A stretch of 64,000 nt of DNA from Alphaproteobacteria bacterium UBA4588 (GCA_905182195.1 CAJJAW010000003.1:1-64000), one strand, 5' to 3'. Shown: positions 41,873-51,919, counted from the first letter of the stretch. The notes: a model not told the origin generated them from the sequence alone. Numbers and translations: made by a program.

Positions 41873-43081
41873 CTACACAGCTTTCAAAGCCAATACGGCA
41901 TTCATACCACCAAATGCAAAAGCATTTGATAGCACCCCATCGACCCGTGCGTCACGGGCCACATTGGGCACCACATCTAGTGCACATTCAGGGTCATAGC
42001 TTTCATAGCCAATGGTTGGCGCAATAATACCATCGCGCAAGGCCATTATACATGCTAACATTTCTACTGCACCAGTAGCACCAATCAAATGACCATGCAT
42101 AGATTTAGTGGATGAGACCATTAGCTGATCTGAGTGGGCGCCAAAAACATCAATTATCGCTGTACATTCAGTTTTATCATTGGCCCGTGTTCCCGTACCG
42201 TGAGCATTAATGTAGCCAATCTCCTTCACATCCATTTTGGCATCAAGCAGCGCACCGCACATCGCCCGAGAACCACCTTGTTTGCTAGGCAAAACAATGT
42301 TCGCCGCATCTGATGTCATAGAAAACCCTACAATTTCTGCGAAAATTTCGGCATCACGGGCTTTTGCATCCTCATATGTCTCCAGAACGAATACCCCAGC
42401 CCCCTCACCCTGTACCATACCAGAACGATTAGCGGAAAAAGGACGACAAGCAGTTTTTGACATCACACGTAAGCCTTCCCAGGCCTTCATTCCACCGAAG
42501 GTCAGCATCGCCTCTGAACCACCAGCTATCATCGCACGAGCCATACCACTACGCACCATCTGAAAAGCCAGACCAATGGCGTGGTTCGAACTAGCACAAG
42601 CTGTTGAGACAGTGAGCGATGGGCCTCTAAGATTAAACTCCATTGAAACATGGCTAGTTGCAGCATTGTTCATCAATTTAGGAACTACAAAGGGATGTAC
42701 TCTATTCTGTCCTTTTTCATAAACAGCCCGATAATTGTCGTCCCAGGTATTCATTCCACCCGCAGCTGTGCCAAGAATTATACCAGACTTTTCTGCAAGT
42801 TCACCTGAAAACGAAAGTCCAGACTGTGCCATAGCTTCGCGTGCTGCTAAAAGAGTAAATTGGGTGAACCTATCATAGAGCGCAATTTGCTGCCGGTTAA
42901 AGTGGTTAGCCTCATCAAAATTTTGAACCTGCCCACCAATTTTAATTGATAAACGCTCCACATTAGGACATTTTAAGGGACCAATGCCACAGCGTCCTTC
43001 ACGCATCGCTCCCAGCGTTTCAGGCACATTTTGGCCCAGAGCATTAATCGTGCCTGATCCAGTGATCACCACCCGGTTCAT
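41873..43081 (-). CDS. Beta-ketoacyl-ACP synthase (FabF/NodE-like)
   Basis: A 402-residue condensing enzyme. The catalytic triad is complete: C in STACASSN, H in HGTGTRAND and H in HGHLIGATGAVE. The overall form is KAS II-like. Because its neighbour is a dedicated acyl carrier protein and lpxD, I infer a special role, perhaps making an acyl chain for lipid A, rather than general elongation. The ACP stop lies 3 bases upstream of its start. Confidence 0.88.
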   Translation of the reverse strand: MNRVVITGSGTINALGQNVPETLGAMREGRCGIGPLKCPNVERLSIKIGGQVQNFDEANHFNRQQIALYDRFTQFTLLAAREAMAQSGLSFSGELAEKSGIILGTAAGGMNTWDDNYRAVYEKGQNRVHPFVVPKLMNNAATSHVSMEFNLRGPSLTVSTACASSNHAIGLAFQMVRSGMARAMIAGGSEAMLTFGGMKAWEGLRVMSKTACRPFSANRSGMVQGEGAGVFVLETYEDAKARDAEIFAEIVGFSMTSDAANIVLPSKQGGSRAMCGALLDAKMDVKEIGYINAHGTGTRANDKTECTAIIDVFGAHSDQLMVSSTKSMHGHLIGATGAVEMLACIMALRDGIIAPTIGYESYDPECALDVVPNVARDARVDGVLSNAFAFGGMNAVLALKAV

Positions 43082-43084
43082 ATG

Positions 43085-43342
43085 CTAAGCTTGCTCTGCA
43101 ACCAGTTTTTCCACTGCTAAAACGATCGAAGCCACAGAAGAAATATCGAAATCACCATCCGCAGGTGCATTTGAATTAAACGGCACCTCAATATCGAACT
43201 CTTCCTCCAAAGAGAAAATACTTTCCACCACGCCAAGGCTGTTGATGCCGAGTTCGTCCAAGGTAGATGCAAGCGTCACGTCAGCCACATCAATAAGGCC
43301 CTGGTCAGCAATGATTTGAATGACTTTTTTCTGAACGCTCAT
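43085..43342 (-). CDS. Specialised acyl carrier protein
   Basis: An 85-residue carrier protein with the phosphopantetheine serine at S35 in ELGINSLGVVES. The usual DSL is NSL here, and residues around it are less acidic than in the general AcpP. The start at 43342 has AAGGG upstream. It lies between lpxD and a ketoacyl synthase on the same strand, so it likely carries an acyl chain for that pair. It is not the main fatty-acid ACP, which normally sits beside fabF and fabG. Confidence 0.87.
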   Translation of the reverse strand: MSVQKKVIQIIADQGLIDVADVTLASTLDELGINSLGVVESIFSLEEEFDIEVPFNSNAPADGDFDISSVASIVLAVEKLVAEQA

Positions 43343-43373
43343 AACCAACCCTTTTTGGAAGAATTTACGGACT

Positions 43374-44462
43374 TCATTCCGATTTTGAAATAGCTTTTGT
43401 GAATTTTGCCATTTGTTGTAGCACGCGCGGTAACCGTCGTAAGCTCTTATAAATTTTCAATTGTGTTTCCATTTCAATCGCAGGATAGCCCAACATAACA
43501 CGACCAGCTGGAATGTTGCTAAGCACCTTAGTTGCACCCCCAGTAATCACATTATCACCAATAAACAGGTTATCACTTACACCAGTTTGGCCGCCCAAAA
43601 CTACATTTACACCAAGAATAGATGACCCAGCAATGCCAACCTGTGCACAAATTATGCAGTTTGAACCAATTTTTACATTATGCCCAACCTGCACCATGTT
43701 ATCAAATTTGCAGCCATCACCAATAATCGTATCCCGAATTGTTCCACGATCTATGCAGCTGTTGGCCCCAAGTTCCACGTCATCCCCAATCTGCACAGCC
43801 CCAAGGGAATGAATACGCGCGTAGGCCTGCGGTACTGCATCTCGACTGTTTCCCAAAGTCTCGCGTACACTTTCAACTGCTGAGTATTTTGGAGTTACGA
43901 ATGAAAAGCCATCAGTGCCTATAACCGCACCCGCGTGAGCAATAAATCGATCACCAATACGCACATTTCGCCCAATTCGAACACCGTCCAATAGTGTTGC
44001 GTCGGCACCAATCTTACAGCCATCTGAAAGAGAAATATGCGTACCTAGCCATGCGTTTTCACCCAGTACCACCCCTGGACCAATGTAACAAAAAGCACCA
44101 ATTCGTGCTCCTTTTGCTATGTCTGCCGTCCCGTCTATCACAGCTTGCGGATGAACCCCCATAGCACCAGAACGCCAGTGACTATCCAATCGACGGGACA
44201 GAGCTGCCATGGCAAAACGTGGCCGTTCAACTAAAATTGCAGCATCTAAACCAAGGCTTTTCCAATTAGTCCCAGCAGCCAACAAAGCCATTGAAGCCCG
44301 TCCCATTTTTAATTGTTCAACATATTTGGGAGAGGTGGCTATAGCCAAACGCCCGCCGCAGGCATCCTGTGGTTCAGATGCCCCTGTTATTTGCATGTTA
44401 ACATTGCCAACGGCTTGGCCGTTAAGTGCATCCGCAAGATCTTGTATGTTAAAAACTGTCAT
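43374..44462 (-). CDS. lpxD: UDP-3-O-acylglucosamine N-acyltransferase LpxD
   Basis: LpxD adds the N-linked hydroxyacyl chain in lipid A synthesis. The 362-residue protein has the N-terminal uridine-binding domain (to about 100), a long left-handed beta helix of hexapeptide repeats and a helical C-terminus. The catalytic histidine is in VQVGHNVKIG. Here the gene is not between ompH and fabZ but about 25 kb away with its own ACP and ketoacyl synthase. Confidence 0.93.
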   Translation of the reverse strand: MTVFNIQDLADALNGQAVGNVNMQITGASEPQDACGGRLAIATSPKYVEQLKMGRASMALLAAGTNWKSLGLDAAILVERPRFAMAALSRRLDSHWRSGAMGVHPQAVIDGTADIAKGARIGAFCYIGPGVVLGENAWLGTHISLSDGCKIGADATLLDGVRIGRNVRIGDRFIAHAGAVIGTDGFSFVTPKYSAVESVRETLGNSRDAVPQAYARIHSLGAVQIGDDVELGANSCIDRGTIRDTIIGDGCKFDNMVQVGHNVKIGSNCIICAQVGIAGSSILGVNVVLGGQTGVSDNLFIGDNVITGGATKVLSNIPAGRVMLGYPAIEMETQLKIYKSLRRLPRVLQQMAKFTKAISKSE

Positions 44463-44491
44463 AACAGGTCGCCCTAAACTTCCTCTACCTA

Positions 44492-46123
44492 CTACCCTGT
44501 GACATCATTCAAAACCACCCCTTCCACTTGCAAAGCTTCCCAAATCTTTGTGTCTCGCCCATAAATGTCGCGTCGGAACTCTAGCCCACCCCCCGGAATA
44601 GTTACTGCTGTTCGATAAATCAAATGTACTGGCACTGGGTTTAGTAAATCTATTTGTACTTCATCCTCAAACTCCAAAGCAGCTTGAATTACCAATTTAG
44701 GATTAGGCGTTTGCACTTCTAAAAGCGCATAGGCAAACTTAAAAGGCTTAGCAAGTCGAACACAGCCGTGGCTAAAAGCTCGTACTTCACGATCAAACAA
44801 TTTTTTGGCAGGCGTGTCATGCAGATAAATGTTGTTTCTATTAGGGAACATGAATTTTACCAACCCCAACGCATTAATAGCGCTAGGCGGTTGGCGCATG
44901 GCATAGGGAAAAGTTTCCTCATCAAAACTTTTGAAATCAACATCGGCTCGATCAACAACAATTCCTAAATCGTCACGCAATTCCAGGAAATCAACAGCCT
45001 CTGGGTCTTCCTGTAGCATTGGCAGGTATTCTTTTATGATAATCGACCTCGGGACATGCCAGCTTGGGTTGACAATTATATGCTCCATCATATCCGAAAA
45101 TTCCGGACTTCGGCGATCCTCATCATGTGCACCAATTACTGAACGAGTTTCAAATGTAACCTTACCAAAATCAACAACTTTTGAAGTGAAATCGGTCAAA
45201 TTAACTAAAATGTGGCGGTCCCCTAGCTCCCTATTCAACCAACGTTCTCGTTCCATAGCAACCAAAACAGACATAAGACGCTCAGACGCCGAAACGTTAA
45301 TTTCGTCAATTGTCAAAGTGCCTGCAATACCTGTAACAAAAAGGCCATTGGAAGCTTGAAACGCACGTATAGCGTTTTCTAGTGGAACATCATACATCAC
45401 TGACAATGTACGTCGTAGATATCCCATACCTACCAAACGGTTTCGTAATGTAACAACAGAAGCCCCTTTTGACCCAACCTTAAGGGTTGGTGTTGCTACC
45501 GGAATTCCCCAACCACCAACCGCCACAACGCGTTCCAAACGCTTTTTTTCTTTCAACAATCGAGCATACTCCATGCTTTGAGGAGGAAGAGCTCTAAAAA
45601 ACATTTCAGCACTTGATGATTTAAGCGCCTTGAGTATTTCACTGGGATCTTGGTAAGCAACCTTTCGCACAATCCCTTCATCTACTGCAGACGGCACCAA
45701 AATACCTGACTGAACTGCCCGAGCATATCTCAAAAACTCAATTGTCAGACTAACATCAAACTTACCCAGACTTTTACCAGTCTTCGCCGCCAAAAGTCCT
45801 GAAAGGAGGGCGTTTGCATTAAATTTATGGGCAGGTAGCCCATGCACTGCAGCGTTTGAGAAAGCCATAAGCAGAGCATCAAATCGCGCCCGATCTGCAC
45901 GCGTATCACCGGTCCAGAATGACTGGAAATTGTGGGCTTTATAAAATTTAAACACTACGGGATTAGTAGATGCTGATTGTGCTACAGCTTGCTTAAAACT
46001 AATTGATTGAGCGCAGGCCGGATGCCATGCAAAAAACCACATAGAGACAAGGCCGAATAAGAAAAAGGGCCTTAAACTAAACAAAAAAGATTGCACAACA
46101 AACTCCACAACATAGTATACCAT
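44492..46123 (-). CDS. L,D-transpeptidase (YcbB/LdtD type)
   Basis: A 543-residue periplasmic enzyme that forms 3-3 cross-links in peptidoglycan or attaches proteins to it. An N-terminal hydrophobic signal (FLFSLRPFFLFGLVSMWFF) is followed by a scaffold region, a peptidoglycan-binding domain (about 220-275) and the catalytic YkuD domain. The active-site motif is SHGCVRL, preceded by IYLHDTPAKKLF. The start is uncertain, since several start codons lie within the first 25 codons. It diverges from the DUF882 gene, with which it shares the intergenic region at 46124-46378. Confidence 0.92.
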   Translation of the reverse strand: MVYYVVEFVVQSFLFSLRPFFLFGLVSMWFFAWHPACAQSISFKQAVAQSASTNPVVFKFYKAHNFQSFWTGDTRADRARFDALLMAFSNAAVHGLPAHKFNANALLSGLLAAKTGKSLGKFDVSLTIEFLRYARAVQSGILVPSAVDEGIVRKVAYQDPSEILKALKSSSAEMFFRALPPQSMEYARLLKEKKRLERVVAVGGWGIPVATPTLKVGSKGASVVTLRNRLVGMGYLRRTLSVMYDVPLENAIRAFQASNGLFVTGIAGTLTIDEINVSASERLMSVLVAMERERWLNRELGDRHILVNLTDFTSKVVDFGKVTFETRSVIGAHDEDRRSPEFSDMMEHIIVNPSWHVPRSIIIKEYLPMLQEDPEAVDFLELRDDLGIVVDRADVDFKSFDEETFPYAMRQPPSAINALGLVKFMFPNRNNIYLHDTPAKKLFDREVRAFSHGCVRLAKPFKFAYALLEVQTPNPKLVIQAALEFEDEVQIDLLNPVPVHLIYRTAVTIPGGGLEFRRDIYGRDTKIWEALQVEGVVLNDVTG

Positions 46124-46378
46124 GCCTACAAATTGCTTCAGTAAAAGTAAATGTGTAACACCTTTTAGGCCTTTCGTTCAGACGTTTTGTAATTGTATGG
46201 CTTAAGTAGAACTGGATCCGTGCACCCCATGTGTTAGAATTTTCTTATCCCGTATTTTTGCTCAGACTTTATTGCGGTATGGGGCTTTGCTGATCGATCT
46301 AAATGTGACATACGAAATAATTGTATAATAAAGTTTAGCGTACAAATGGAAGCCCCAGACGCACGAGTAGGACAAACA

Positions 46379-46945
46379 ATGTACCACAACAATATTAGGT
46401 TTTCGCGACGTGGCTTACTGGGTGCATTTGCGGCTACAGCACTGGTTGCCGCTCCAACATATACTAGTGCGGCCGGCTTTTTACGTGGTGCTGGTGACAT
46501 ACGCCGCATAAAAATGTATTCAACACAGACAGGTGAAGCTCTCGATATGGTATATTGGATCGAAGGTGCATACGTTAGAGAAACTCTGACTGAAGTTAAC
46601 TGGTTCATGCGCGACTGGCGTCAAAATAAGGCGCTAATGATCGACACCCGTACTTTGGATATTATATCTGCATCACAACAGCTTCTCGAGACATCGTCGC
46701 CGTTTCTTATGCTATCTGGATATCGCACGCCCGCAACTAATGCACTTTTGCGCTCAAAGTCGGGTAAAGTTGCCAGAAAATCACTGCATATATCTGGTCA
46801 AGCTGCGGACCTTCGGATGCACGGTAAATCAGTCCATCAAATAGCCGAGGCAGCGTCGTATTGCGCAGCTGGTGGTGTAGGACGTTATTCCAGATCAAAT
46901 TTTGTGCATATCGATTGTGGCGAAAACCGCCTCTGGGGTAAATAG
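46379..46945 (+). CDS. DUF882 (YcbK/M15-like) protein, Tat-exported
   Basis: A 188-residue protein with a twin-arginine signal (RFSRRGLLGAFAATALVA). The mature part fits the DUF882/peptidase M15A group of zinc peptidoglycan endopeptidase-like proteins: SGYRTPATN, SLHISGQAADLR with candidate ligands H and D, and FVHIDCGENR. ATG at 46379, with AGGAC upstream, was preferred to one 11 codons earlier because the signal then starts properly. Being paired with an L,D-transpeptidase supports a cell-wall role. Confidence 0.9.
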   Translation: MYHNNIRFSRRGLLGAFAATALVAAPTYTSAAGFLRGAGDIRRIKMYSTQTGEALDMVYWIEGAYVRETLTEVNWFMRDWRQNKALMIDTRTLDIISASQQLLETSSPFLMLSGYRTPATNALLRSKSGKVARKSLHISGQAADLRMHGKSVHQIAEAASYCAAGGVGRYSRSNFVHIDCGENRLWGK

Positions 46946-47227
46946 GCTAAATGGCCGTCACAATCATGTACCCTAGTTTACTAATTTTATTTCAAAAATT
47001 CAATGTTTAAGGCAACAAAACTAAACTTTATAAAACGGGTTGTAAGGCCCAACTGGCTTGATGTACAATCAAAAGAATTGAAATTATGACATTGATCGCT
47101 AGGTTGGACAGGTCGTGCAGTAGGACGGTGTTTAACCAAGTAATTAAGATATCTTAGATATAATTCTAAAATAATAAGTATATAATTCTGTTCAGTTTCA
47201 ACATAAGCTGGCGTAGTTTTATAAAAT

Positions 47228-47304
47228 GGTCCCGTAGCTCAGCTGGATAGAGTACTCGCCTCCGAAGCGAGGGGTCACAGGTTCAAATCCTGTCGGGACC
47301 ACCA
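47228..47304 (+). tRNA. tRNA-Arg (anticodon CCG)
   Basis: A full cloverleaf of 77 bases: acceptor stem GGTCCCG/CGGGACC, D arm with AGCTCAGCTGGATAGAGT, anticodon stem CTCGC/GCGAG around loop CTCCGAA (anticodon CCG, reading CGG), T arm with GGTTCAAATCC and an encoded CCA end. tRNA genes are frequent integration sites; the accessory-looking Stealth gene lies downstream, but no duplicated tRNA end was seen. Confidence 0.97.
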
Positions 47305-47616
47305 TTTCGAAATATAAGTAACTCCAATAATCTAGATGAACACAAACTCATACCGCCCCACCGGAGGGCCCTAATGCCTTTTCATATTAATTCATTCTGT
47401 CTTAGCGCACAATTAAATTGGATTAAGTATAATTATAAACATGTGTCTCGGTACTATTTTTTTACTAGTTATTTACAGAGTGTAATAATTAATTTTAGTA
47501 GGGCGCATTTTAATCTTTTTTACAAAATACCTAATACCCAAACACCTATTTGCCTGCACATCTACCAACTCCCACCATGGGCGCTATATAAGCATTTAAT
47601 AAGTTAAGCGGTAAAC
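47305..47616. other. AT-rich intergenic region after tRNA-Arg
   Basis: Very AT-rich. A 77-codon frame at 47374-47607 shows no family similarity or ribosome-binding site, so it is not called. It probably contains the promoter of the Stealth gene. Confidence 0.5.
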
Positions 47617-48585
47617 ATGGTAAATATAGACATAATAGAACCAATTGATGCAGTGATCACATGGGTCAACGGTGGTAATGATACCCACCGCATAAAACGC
47701 CAGCATTACATAGAGTTATCAGATAAACCCTTGCACGAAAATGCTGTGAATCCGCACCGTTGGATCTGTAACGATGAGATCTTATATTGCCTAAAGTCTA
47801 TTGAAAACCACGCACCCTGGACACGTAAAATTTGGATAGTAGTGGATAACATCACGCCAGATCTCTCAAGTTTATCTGATTTTTTGAAATCTAAGATCCA
47901 CATCGCTTATCATCATGAGATTTTTGTGGGCTTTGAGGAAATGTTACCAACATTTAATTCTATCGCGATAGAATCAATGCTGTGGAGAATTAAAGGGCTA
48001 GCAGAACGCTTCATGTATTTTAATGATGACGTATTTCTGACTGCGCCACTGGCCCAGCAGGATGTATTTGTTGGCCAAAAAACAGTATTGCGGGGAGAAT
48101 GGGCGGATTACAGCCATTTGGAACATGACAGCGCCCAACAAGAGAACCCAGCCAAATTCAACCACTACATGCAAATAAACGCTGCAAGAGTGATGGGTTT
48201 TTCCGCCAGCCGACTGTTCAATGCGGCCCATGTGGTCCATCCATTTCTGCGCTCAAGGATGGAGCAGCTATTTACAGATCATCAAAAGGCATTTCTTGCG
48301 AATATTTCATACCGGTTTCGGGACTTAAGGCAGTTTTTACCCCAGGGTTTGCACAACCACGCCAGCATTTGTAATGCTCAGGCTGTTTTTCATAAGGTTA
48401 ACGATTACCTACATATTCATAGTGGCCAGGGTAATGGACGGCCTTCAGAAGAAATTTGGTCCTTGTTGTATCCTGTCACCAAGACAACTGATATTAAAAT
48501 GCTTTGCATAAATGACCTACCCCAACTGATAGCTTTAATCCCAGATGTGGACACATGGCTTAGCCAAGCAATCGGAGATTTTTAA
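47617..48585 (+). CDS. Stealth-family sugar-phosphate transferase
   Basis: A 322-residue protein with the conserved regions of Stealth enzymes, which transfer hexose-1-phosphate in capsule or exopolysaccharide synthesis. Region 1 is IDAVITWVNGGN (9-20). Region 2 runs from RWICNDEILYCLKSIENHAPW to LPTFNSIAIESMLWRIKGLAERFMYFNDDVF (about 48-143). Region 3 with HVVHPFLRSRMEQLF and a short region 4 follow. No signal or membrane segment is seen. No other polysaccharide genes are near, so it is an orphan here. The gene lies just after a tRNA and its 3' end overlaps an opposite-strand frame, suggesting acquisition by transfer. Confidence 0.88.
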   Translation: MVNIDIIEPIDAVITWVNGGNDTHRIKRQHYIELSDKPLHENAVNPHRWICNDEILYCLKSIENHAPWTRKIWIVVDNITPDLSSLSDFLKSKIHIAYHHEIFVGFEEMLPTFNSIAIESMLWRIKGLAERFMYFNDDVFLTAPLAQQDVFVGQKTVLRGEWADYSHLEHDSAQQENPAKFNHYMQINAARVMGFSASRLFNAAHVVHPFLRSRMEQLFTDHQKAFLANISYRFRDLRQFLPQGLHNHASICNAQAVFHKVNDYLHIHSGQGNGRPSEEIWSLLYPVTKTTDIKMLCINDLPQLIALIPDVDTWLSQAIGDF

Positions 48586-48867
48586 CAGTTTCAGGGTAGA
48601 CAGCACCGGGGCTAAATCCAAGCTTTTAGGTTGTAATACTCTAACATTTAAAATATATTGTAGTTTAATTTTGGGGCGAGTTTCAACTTCAGGTTCAGAA
48701 ATTTTTATGATGGCAAAGGTAGCGGGGGCTTCTGAAAGTGGTGCCAAGGTTACCCATGCGTCCAACCCTTTTGAGCCTAAAATTTCGTTGGACACCGAGA
48801 CGGCGGCTAGTGCGCTCACACCAATAATAGTGCCAAGGATCACTCCATTAAGGAACGGTAGTCGCAT
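48535..48867 (-). CDS. Hypothetical 110-residue exported protein, probably truncated
   Basis: The frame starts with a hydrophobic N-terminal helix (FLNGVILGTIIGVSALAAVSVS), then a P/E/A-rich stretch without a domain. The start resembles, from memory, the divergent polysaccharide deacetylases found upstream of trp genes in Roseobacter-type bacteria, which continue for several hundred residues with a catalytic domain. Here that domain is missing and the frame runs 51 bases into the 3' end of the Stealth gene. I infer a remnant cut off by the arrival of the Stealth gene; alternatively it is a small real gene or no gene. Confidence 0.45.
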   Translation of the reverse strand: MRLPFLNGVILGTIIGVSALAAVSVSNEILGSKGLDAWVTLAPLSEAPATFAIIKISEPEVETRPKIKLQYILNVRVLQPKSLDLAPVLSTLKLLKISDCLAKPCVHIWD

Positions 48868-49013
48868 CTATTGCCTTTCAAATACCAAAATTGTTCAGTT
48901 ACTCTTGACGGTAGCATAGTTCCCAGAGCATCTATACCTCAACCAACCACCAAATTGCGAGACCAATTGCCCTGCAGAAATCGAGTAGGTGCCAAAAACA
49001 CAAAGGACGCCAA

Positions 49014-49595
49014 ATGTTATTGCTGATCGATAATTATGACAGCTTCACATATAATTTGGTACACTATCTAGAGGAGCTGGGGGCTGACGTTTTGGTGAAA
49101 CGCAATGACGCTTTGGACGTACAAGAAGCTATGAGTATTGGTGCGTCAGCAATTTTTCTTTCACCAGGTCCTTCAGATCCGTCACACGCAGGAATCTGTT
49201 TGAAACTCACCAAAGCCGCCGCAGAAACTAAAACTCCATTGATGGGCGTTTGCTTGGGCCATCAAACTATAGGTCAGGCCTTTGGAGGCAAAGTGGTGCG
49301 CTGTCATGAGATTGTACACGGCAAAATGGGCACGATGCACCACAGTAACAAAGGGCTATTTGTTGGTTTACCAACCCCATTTGAAGCAACACGTTATCAT
49401 TCCCTAATTATAGAGCGTGATTCTATGCCTGAGTGCCTCGATATTACTGCTACTTTAGATGATGGTACCATCATGGGGTTGCAGCACAAAACTCTACCAA
49501 TTCACGGAGTGCAATTTCACCCGGAAAGCATTGCCTCACAACATGGACATCACTTGATCCAAAATTTTTTATACCTAGCAAAGGACGCCGCATGA
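49014..49595 (+). CDS. trpG: Anthranilate synthase glutaminase subunit TrpG
   Basis: TrpG supplies ammonia to TrpE for anthranilate. The 193-residue class I glutamine amidotransferase has [17 protein letters not shown], the nucleophile in [10 protein letters not shown] and the H/E pair in GVQFHPESI. The start has AAAGGA upstream. It overlaps trpD by 4 bases. TrpE itself is not in this window, although in relatives it is often just upstream. TrpG may also serve as aminodeoxychorismate synthase glutaminase. Confidence 0.95.
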   Translation: MLLLIDNYDSFTYNLVHYLEELGADVLVKRNDALDVQEAMSIGASAIFLSPGPSDPSHAGICLKLTKAAAETKTPLMGVCLGHQTIGQAFGGKVVRCHEIVHGKMGTMHHSNKGLFVGLPTPFEATRYHSLIIERDSMPECLDITATLDDGTIMGLQHKTLPIHGVQFHPESIASQHGHHLIQNFLYLAKDAA

Positions 49596-50608
49596 TCTCT
49601 GCTCTTCAACCACTGATTGGCATCGCTGCAGATCGCCCACTAACCCTAGTTGAAGCCAAAACTGCATTTGAAGTGCTATTCACCGGTGAAGCTACAGCCA
49701 GCCAAATTGGTGGGCTGTTAATGGCACTCCGCACCCGCGGGGAGACCGTGAATGAATATGCTGCTGCTGCTGCTGTTATGCGCTCTAAGTGTAATGCGGT
49801 GACAGCACCTAAGGGTGCAATGGATATTGTCGGAACGGGTGGTGACGGCAAAGGCACATTGAACATCTCAACCGCCGCAGCATTTGTAGTGGCAGGTGCT
49901 GGTGTTCCCGTAGCCAAACACGGGAACCGCAATTTGAGTTCAAAATCTGGCGCGGCAGATGCATTGACCCAAATGGGTATCAATGTAATGATCGGTGTCG
50001 ATATAGTGGAGAAAGCCTTAACCGAACTTGGTATCGCCTTCATGATGGCGCCGATGCATCACCCAGCAATAGCACATGTAATGCCGGTGCGAGCGGAATT
50101 GGGCACCCGTACAATATTTAACATATTGGGCCCTCTCACCAATCCAGCAGGTGTGAAACGCCAATTGACCGGTACTTTTGCACCAGAATTGATCCATCCT
50201 ATGGCCGAAACATTGATGGCCTTAGGATCAGAGAGAGCTTGGTTGGTGCATGGGTCAGATGGGACTGACGAACTAACTATTACTGGTACCAGCGCAGTGG
50301 CTGTGTTGGCTAATGGTAAAATCAGTGATCTGGAAGTGCATCCCGAAGACGCTGGCCTGCCAGTTCATCCGTTTGAAGCCATACTTGGGGGAACACCTGT
50401 AGAAAATGGCAAAGCCTTCATGCATCTGCTTGCTGGGGAAAACTCTGCATATAGAGACGCTGTTTTACTTAACGCCGCGGCCGCATTGCTGATTGCGGGC
50501 AAGGTTGACAATCTACGCGACGGCGTTGCCTTCGCCACAACCTCTATCGATAGCGGTGCCGCCAAAGGCAAAGTAACCGCATTGGCCAACCTCACCAGCG
50601 CAGCATGA
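49592..50608 (+). CDS. trpD: Anthranilate phosphoribosyltransferase
   Basis: TrpD attaches anthranilate to phosphoribosyl pyrophosphate. The 338-residue protein has the PRPP loop [17 protein letters not shown], then [17 protein letters not shown] and [11 protein letters not shown], all family-typical. It is translationally coupled to trpG and precedes trpC by 15 bases. Confidence 0.97.
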   Translation: MISALQPLIGIAADRPLTLVEAKTAFEVLFTGEATASQIGGLLMALRTRGETVNEYAAAAAVMRSKCNAVTAPKGAMDIVGTGGDGKGTLNISTAAAFVVAGAGVPVAKHGNRNLSSKSGAADALTQMGINVMIGVDIVEKALTELGIAFMMAPMHHPAIAHVMPVRAELGTRTIFNILGPLTNPAGVKRQLTGTFAPELIHPMAETLMALGSERAWLVHGSDGTDELTITGTSAVAVLANGKISDLEVHPEDAGLPVHPFEAILGGTPVENGKAFMHLLAGENSAYRDAVLLNAAAALLIAGKVDNLRDGVAFATTSIDSGAAKGKVTALANLTSAA

Positions 50609-50623
50609 TAATTGGACATACCT

Positions 50624-51436
50624 ATGACTGAGACTATTCTCGAGAAGATCAAAGCCTACAAGCTAATCGAGGTAGCCAAACGCAAACAAATGTGTGGCCT
50701 ATCCGATTTGGAAACAGCGGCGCGAGCCGCAAGCCCTTTGCGCGGCTTTGCAGCCAACCTCACCACTGCAGCGCGGACTGGCTATGCGCTTATTGCAGAA
50801 GTCAAAAAAGCCTCCCCCTCAAAAGGTTTGATCCGAACTGATTTTAATCCACCAGAGCTCGCGAAGGCCTATGAGGCTGGCGGGGCTGTTTGCCTGTCTA
50901 TCCTAACCGATACGCCATCTTTTCAAGGCCATGACAGCTATCTGGCCACCGCACGGGCTGCCACCACCCTGCCTGTGCTGCGCAAAGATTTCATGTATGA
51001 CACCTATCAAGTGGCCGAATCTCGCGCACTGGGTGCGGATTGCATTTTGATAATAATGGCTTCGGTGTCTAATGTTCAAGCCGCGGAGCTGGAGGCTGCC
51101 GCTATTGACTGGGGAATGGATGTATTGGTTGAAGTGCACAATGCTGAAGAGCTGGAACGTGGCTTGTCTCTTAAGTCACCACTTCTTGGCATCAATAATC
51201 GGAATCTCAATACATTCGAAGTAACCCTCGACACCACACGAGAACTGGCCCGCCAGGTGCCTGAAGACAAAACCATTGTGGCTGAGAGCGGGATCTACAC
51301 CTCCAAAGATCTTGCGGATCTAGCGCGCTACGGTGCACGCACTTTCCTCATCGGCGAAAGCCTTATGCGCCAAGACGATGTGGCCCATGCAACTCGGGCG
51401 CTCTTGGCCAACCCACTCATGCCAGATAGGTTATAA
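50624..51436 (+). CDS. trpC: Indole-3-glycerol phosphate synthase
   Basis: TrpC closes the indole ring. The 270-residue single-function TIM barrel has [26 protein letters not shown] and [14 protein letters not shown]. No PRAI (TrpF) domain is fused. The ATG at 50624 was chosen over a TTG four codons earlier. moaC begins at the next base after its stop codon. Confidence 0.96.
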   Translation: MTETILEKIKAYKLIEVAKRKQMCGLSDLETAARAASPLRGFAANLTTAARTGYALIAEVKKASPSKGLIRTDFNPPELAKAYEAGGAVCLSILTDTPSFQGHDSYLATARAATTLPVLRKDFMYDTYQVAESRALGADCILIIMASVSNVQAAELEAAAIDWGMDVLVEVHNAEELERGLSLKSPLLGINNRNLNTFEVTLDTTRELARQVPEDKTIVAESGIYTSKDLADLARYGARTFLIGESLMRQDDVAHATRALLANPLMPDRL

Positions 51437-51919
51437 ATGTCAAAACTTACCCACTTAGATGAGGCCGGTCACGCTCATATGGTAGATGTATCGGAAAAAG
51501 CCGAAACTGCTCGCATGGCCCGCGCCACAGCCACAGTGCAGCTGACAAAAGCCACCATGGACCTTCTCATTGCGGGCAACTTGAAAAAAGGAGATGCACT
51601 GGGCGTAGCGCGCGTGGCGGGCATTATGGGGGCCAAGAAAACCTCTGAGCTGATCCCGCTTTGCCATCCTTTACCCATCACCAAAGTCACCGTCGATTTA
51701 GATCCCGATCAGGACAGCAATCAGGTGTTGATCACCGCCACCGTAAAAACTAAAGGCCAAACCGGTGTTGAAATGGAAGCGCTCACCGCCGCCACCACCG
51801 CCGCCCTTACCCTCTATGATATGCTCAAGGCCGTTGACAAAGGCATCGTCATTTCAGCCATTCTGCTGGATGAAAAGCAGGGTGGGAAATCCGGACTCTG
51901 GAAGCGCCAAGAGGCATGA
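51437..51919 (+). CDS. moaC: Cyclic pyranopterin monophosphate synthase
   Basis: MoaC forms cyclic pyranopterin in molybdenum cofactor synthesis. The 160-residue protein starts [18 protein letters not shown] and carries [13 protein letters not shown] and [21 protein letters not shown], which hold the active-site residues. It overlaps moeA by 4 bases, and follows trpC directly, so tryptophan and molybdopterin genes form one transcript. Confidence 0.97.
   Translation: MSKLTHLDEAGHAHMVDVSEKAETARMARATATVQLTKATMDLLIAGNLKKGDALGVARVAGIMGAKKTSELIPLCHPLPITKVTVDLDPDQDSNQVLITATVKTKGQTGVEMEALTAATTAALTLYDMLKAVDKGIVISAILLDEKQGGKSGLWKRQEA

Noticed and set aside
47374-47607. 77-codon frame after tRNA-Arg
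   Set aside because: AT-rich, no ribosome-binding site, no similarity to any family I know.
47228-48900. Mobile island with att sites at tRNA-Arg
   Set aside because: No repeat of the tRNA 3' end and no integrase nearby; xerD at 38900 is the chromosomal type.
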